A DNA stretch of 41,374 bases from Chara braunii (Eukaryota; Streptophyta; Charophyceae; Charales; Characeae): the NCBI GenBank assembly GCA_003427395.1, contig BFEA01000205.1, forward strand, positions 348,730 to 390,103, read 5' to 3'. Position 1 is the first letter of the stretch; every line of letters starts with the position of its first letter. Below the pieces are notes generated by a model. That model was not told where the DNA came from, made no database searches, and saw nothing but the letters and a program-made list of their open reading frames with translations. This document shows positions 39,314-41,374 of the stretch, one piece after another. The position numbers were made by a program, and so were the translations under genes.

Positions 39314-40451
39314 GTTGCGCAGGAGGTGAGGCGACTCCACCTCTCACTCTGCCAGATTTGACCGCCTTGCTAGCGGCCTCCTACACATCTGGGGAGGACG
39401 CGCATGTCGCAAGTCCTCGGCACACTTACAAGGATTATGTTGTCCACTTGGTCCCACCGCTGGAACCATCTACCGCATGCACGGTTTCATCACCATCGGC
39501 AACCGATTCGGCAGCTTCGCCGCTATCTATCGCTGGGGATTCATCGTCGTGGTCAAGACTTGAGGTGCTCGACCCACTGACGTTCACGGATTTCCAATGG
39601 ATGCCCGTTCCCCAGACCGGACGATTGCCGAAACCGCATTGCAATGTGCTCATGGCACAACTGCGAGATTACTTGCACACTGCAGTACCAACTCCGTTGA
39701 TGGACGCCGGAGTAGAGGTTGTCGACCTTCACGCTTACATTGCGAAGATCTACCGCGAGTTCAAGATGCAACGGTACGACGACATCGACGCACCGTTGCT
39801 ATATGTACGCATTCAAATCGGAGAGACGACCTGCAACACCTTGATCGATTGCGGAGCATCTCGCAACTACATCAGCCAGAACTTCATGGTGCGCGCCGGC
39901 CTTGGCCCACGTGTCCGGAGGAAGTCCCAGCCTACGCAAGTCACTTTGGCAGACGGTCATACGCACAAGTCCATCCACCGGTGCATTGACGCCGTCCCCG
40001 TGTACTTTGCCCCTCACGCAAGTGACGCGGTGTCCTTTGATATCCTGGACACCAAATTTGACATGATCTTGGGCATGTCATGGCTGCGAAGCGAGGATCA
40101 CCCGGTGAACTTCTTCCACCGCACCGTTCACATTCGCGATCGGAACGGAGTATTAGTTCCAGGCACAGTACCTCTTCCTCATCCTTCGATCAGCTGCCAC
40201 GTGGTATCCGCCGCAAGCATGCGAGCATCCATCATCAGAGACGACATCGAGGAGATGGGGGTGTTTTCTCCACGCCCTCCCGCCCCGAGACGCTTCATCG
40301 ACGGACTCATCTTCGGATCCACGCATCACCGAACTTCTCGACGCCTACAGCGACGTGTTCGAAAGCCCGCACGGAGTAGTACCGGATCGGCCCATCCGCC
40401 ACGAGATCATCCTCGAGGACGGGGCCGTACCTCCACGCTGTTGCATCTACA
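39301..40451 (+). pseudogene. Gypsy-3 protease and N-terminal pol, frameshifted
   Basis: The -1 frame from the slip site runs to TAG at 40468-40470. It contains the linker TALLAASYTSGEDAHVASPR and the aspartic protease with LIDCGASRNYIS (D codon 39847-39849) and DMILGMSWL. Past about 40262 the meaningful sequence changes frame (DPRITELLDAYSDVFESPHG, then [11 protein letters not shown], homologous to Gypsy-2), so one indel has occurred. About 45 bases are missing near 40450 relative to Gypsy-2, which removes the SEEELQVLRAQLDD segment. Protease releases the mature enzymes from Gag-Pol. Confidence 0.8.
39304..39343 (+). promoter_or_regulatory. Putative -1 ribosomal frameshift signal, Gypsy-3 gag-pol
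   Basis: GGGAAAC (39304-39310) is in the gag-frame phase G GGA AAC and precedes TGA (39311-39313). The -1 frame (LGKLSCAGGEA...) opens one codon after a TAA at 39298-39300, so access to pol is only through this small overlap. Downstream, GAGGTG (39323-39328) can pair with CACCTC (39338-39343), 12 bases after the heptamer. An alternative stem GAGTTGC/GCGACTC (39312-39318 with 39331-39337) competes with it. Heptamer, stop, shift direction and spacing agree with Gypsy-2. Confidence 0.72.
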
Positions 40452-41354
40452 CAACTCGAAGATCTTCTAGAGAAAGGCTGGATTCGGCCTAGCTCATCGC
40501 CATACGGTGCTCCTGTCCTCTTCGTTCGGAAGAAGAACAAGGACATGCGATTGTGCATCGATTATCGCAAGCTCAACGCGCAGACGATCAGGAACGTCGG
40601 CCCTCTTCCACGCATCGATGATCTTCTCGAGCGACTAGGCAGCGCCAAGTTCTTCTCCAAGCTGGATCTCAAGTCAGGGTACCACCAACTTGAGATTCGC
40701 AAGGAGGATCGCTACAAGACCGCGTTTAAAACGCGATATGGGCATTTCGAATGGCTGGTCATGTCATTTGGCCTTACGAATGCCCCGGCCACTTTCCAAG
40801 CGGCTATGACAACGGAGTTCCGACACATGCTGGATCGATACGTACTTATCTTCCTCGACGACATCCTGGTGTACAGCCGGAATTTGGAGGAGCATGTGGA
40901 ACACCTGCGCACCGTTTTGGAGCGGCTACGACAAGCCAAGTACAAAGCCAACCGCGACAAGTGCGAATTCGTGCGGCAGGAGCTAGAGTACTTGGGACAC
41001 TATGTGANGCCGNAAGGCATCCGTCCGCTTGNGGANAAGATCGAGGNCCTACGAGTATGGCCCGAGCCCACCAACACCACGGACGTTCGTTCATTAATGG
41101 GATTGGCGGGCTACTATCAGCGATTCATCACCAGATACTCCAGGATTGCTGCACCTATGACGAGGTTACAGTCGCCAAAGGTGCCATTCGTGTTCGATGA
41201 CGACGCACGCCGGTCATTCCAAGCACTTAAGACGGCTATGCTCATGGCACCCGTCCTTAGCATCTATGACCCCACCCTACCAACGCGAGTGACTACGGAC
41301 GCTTCCGGCTATGGCATTGGGGCCGTCTTGGAACAGCACGACGGCGACGACTAG
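40452..41354 (+). pseudogene. Gypsy-3 reverse transcriptase and RNase H start
   Basis: The frame is open from 40452 ([20 protein letters not shown]). RT motifs are in order: [21 protein letters not shown] (first catalytic D), [20 protein letters not shown] (catalytic DD at about 40857-40862), YLGHYV and GYYQRFI. RNase H begins at LSIYDPTLPTRVTTDASGYG. TAG at 41352-41354 stands where Gypsy-2 has TGG of DWHPVEYF, a single G-to-A change. The RT core is otherwise undamaged, with a few ambiguous bases at 41007-41047. The rest lies beyond the window. Confidence 0.85.
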
Positions 41355-41374
41355 CACCCCGTGGAGTATTTCAG

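Larger units (their letters stand above)
36377..41374 (+). mobile_element. Gypsy-3: Ty3/gypsy retrotransposon, 5' part (cut by window end)
   Basis: Order: 5' LTR, primer-binding site, 740-bp leader, gag, -1 frameshift signal, protease, reverse transcriptase, start of RNase H. It is homologous to Gypsy-2 in LTR ends, gag, pol and slip site. Gag is intact. Pol carries a frameshift near 40262, a loss of some 45 bases near 40450 and a TAG at 41352-41354. RNase H, integrase and the 3' LTR lie beyond the window. Confidence 0.9.

Noticed and set aside
39312-39343. H-type pseudoknot after the Gypsy-3 slip site (stem 39312-39318/39331-39337 plus 39323-39328/39338-39343)
   Set aside because: The two stems can pair on paper but leave no bases for the loop that must cross the first stem, and the first stem starts one base after the heptamer; a simple hairpin is the safer reading.

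Overview
The window is eukaryotic nuclear DNA, almost certainly from a streptophyte (land plant or charophyte green alga). The signs are Ty3/gypsy elements with a chromodomain-like tail, a primer-binding site matching the plant initiator tRNA-Met type, LINEs whose ORF2 ends in a zinc-binding zf-RVT-type domain, a U6 snRNA copy, and two spliced exons of a pyruvate-decarboxylase-like gene that look more algal/fungal than angiosperm. I lean towards a charophyte such as Chara, but that is inference. Most of the sequence is nested or adjacent transposons; there is no prokaryotic operon, CRISPR array or phage.

Layout. 1-2440: 3' part of a Ty3/gypsy element (Gypsy-1: integrase, chromodomain-like end, putative LTR). 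2445-6766: a 5'-truncated LINE (LINE-1) with RT and zf-RVT domains and two internal stops. 7253-8651: a 1.4 kb non-autonomous DNA transposon with 15-bp terminal inverted repeats and an 8-bp target duplication, as in hAT elements. 8881-15974: a decayed Ty3/gypsy element (Gypsy-2) running from a gag leader to a 1.09 kb 3' LTR. 15975-19672: the least transposon-filled part, with a U6 snRNA retrocopy, a 113-bp inverted-repeat MITE, a tRNA-CAT gene of organellar type and two exons of a PDC-like gene on the minus strand. 19688-30949: an apparently full-length LINE (LINE-2, 11.3 kb) bounded by a perfect 15-bp target duplication and lying antisense to the PDC-like gene. 31921-32640: a fragment of another reverse transcriptase. 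33.5-36.3 kb: small tandem repeats, a foldback, a minus-strand LINE 3' end (LINE-3) and a possible last exon of an unidentified gene. 36377-41374: the 5' part of a second member of the Gypsy-2 family (Gypsy-3), with 5' LTR, primer-binding site, intact gag and interrupted pol, cut by the window end.

The most informative signal comes from comparing Gypsy-2 and Gypsy-3. In both, gag ends with the heptamer GGGAAAC immediately followed by a TGA stop, the pol frame is -1 relative to gag, and a hairpin can form about 10-12 nt downstream. This is the architecture of programmed -1 ribosomal frameshifting for Gag-Pol expression. Gypsy-2 also carries three independent short tandem duplications (72, 66 and 26 bp) that Gypsy-3 lacks where it can be compared. 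The three LINE copies share a 3'-terminal hairpin just before the poly(A), a plausible recognition element for their reverse transcriptase.

Limits: domain calls come from reading motifs by eye; no database search was run. Element edges given without a target duplication are approximate. An 865-base N gap and many single Ns fall in LINE-2.
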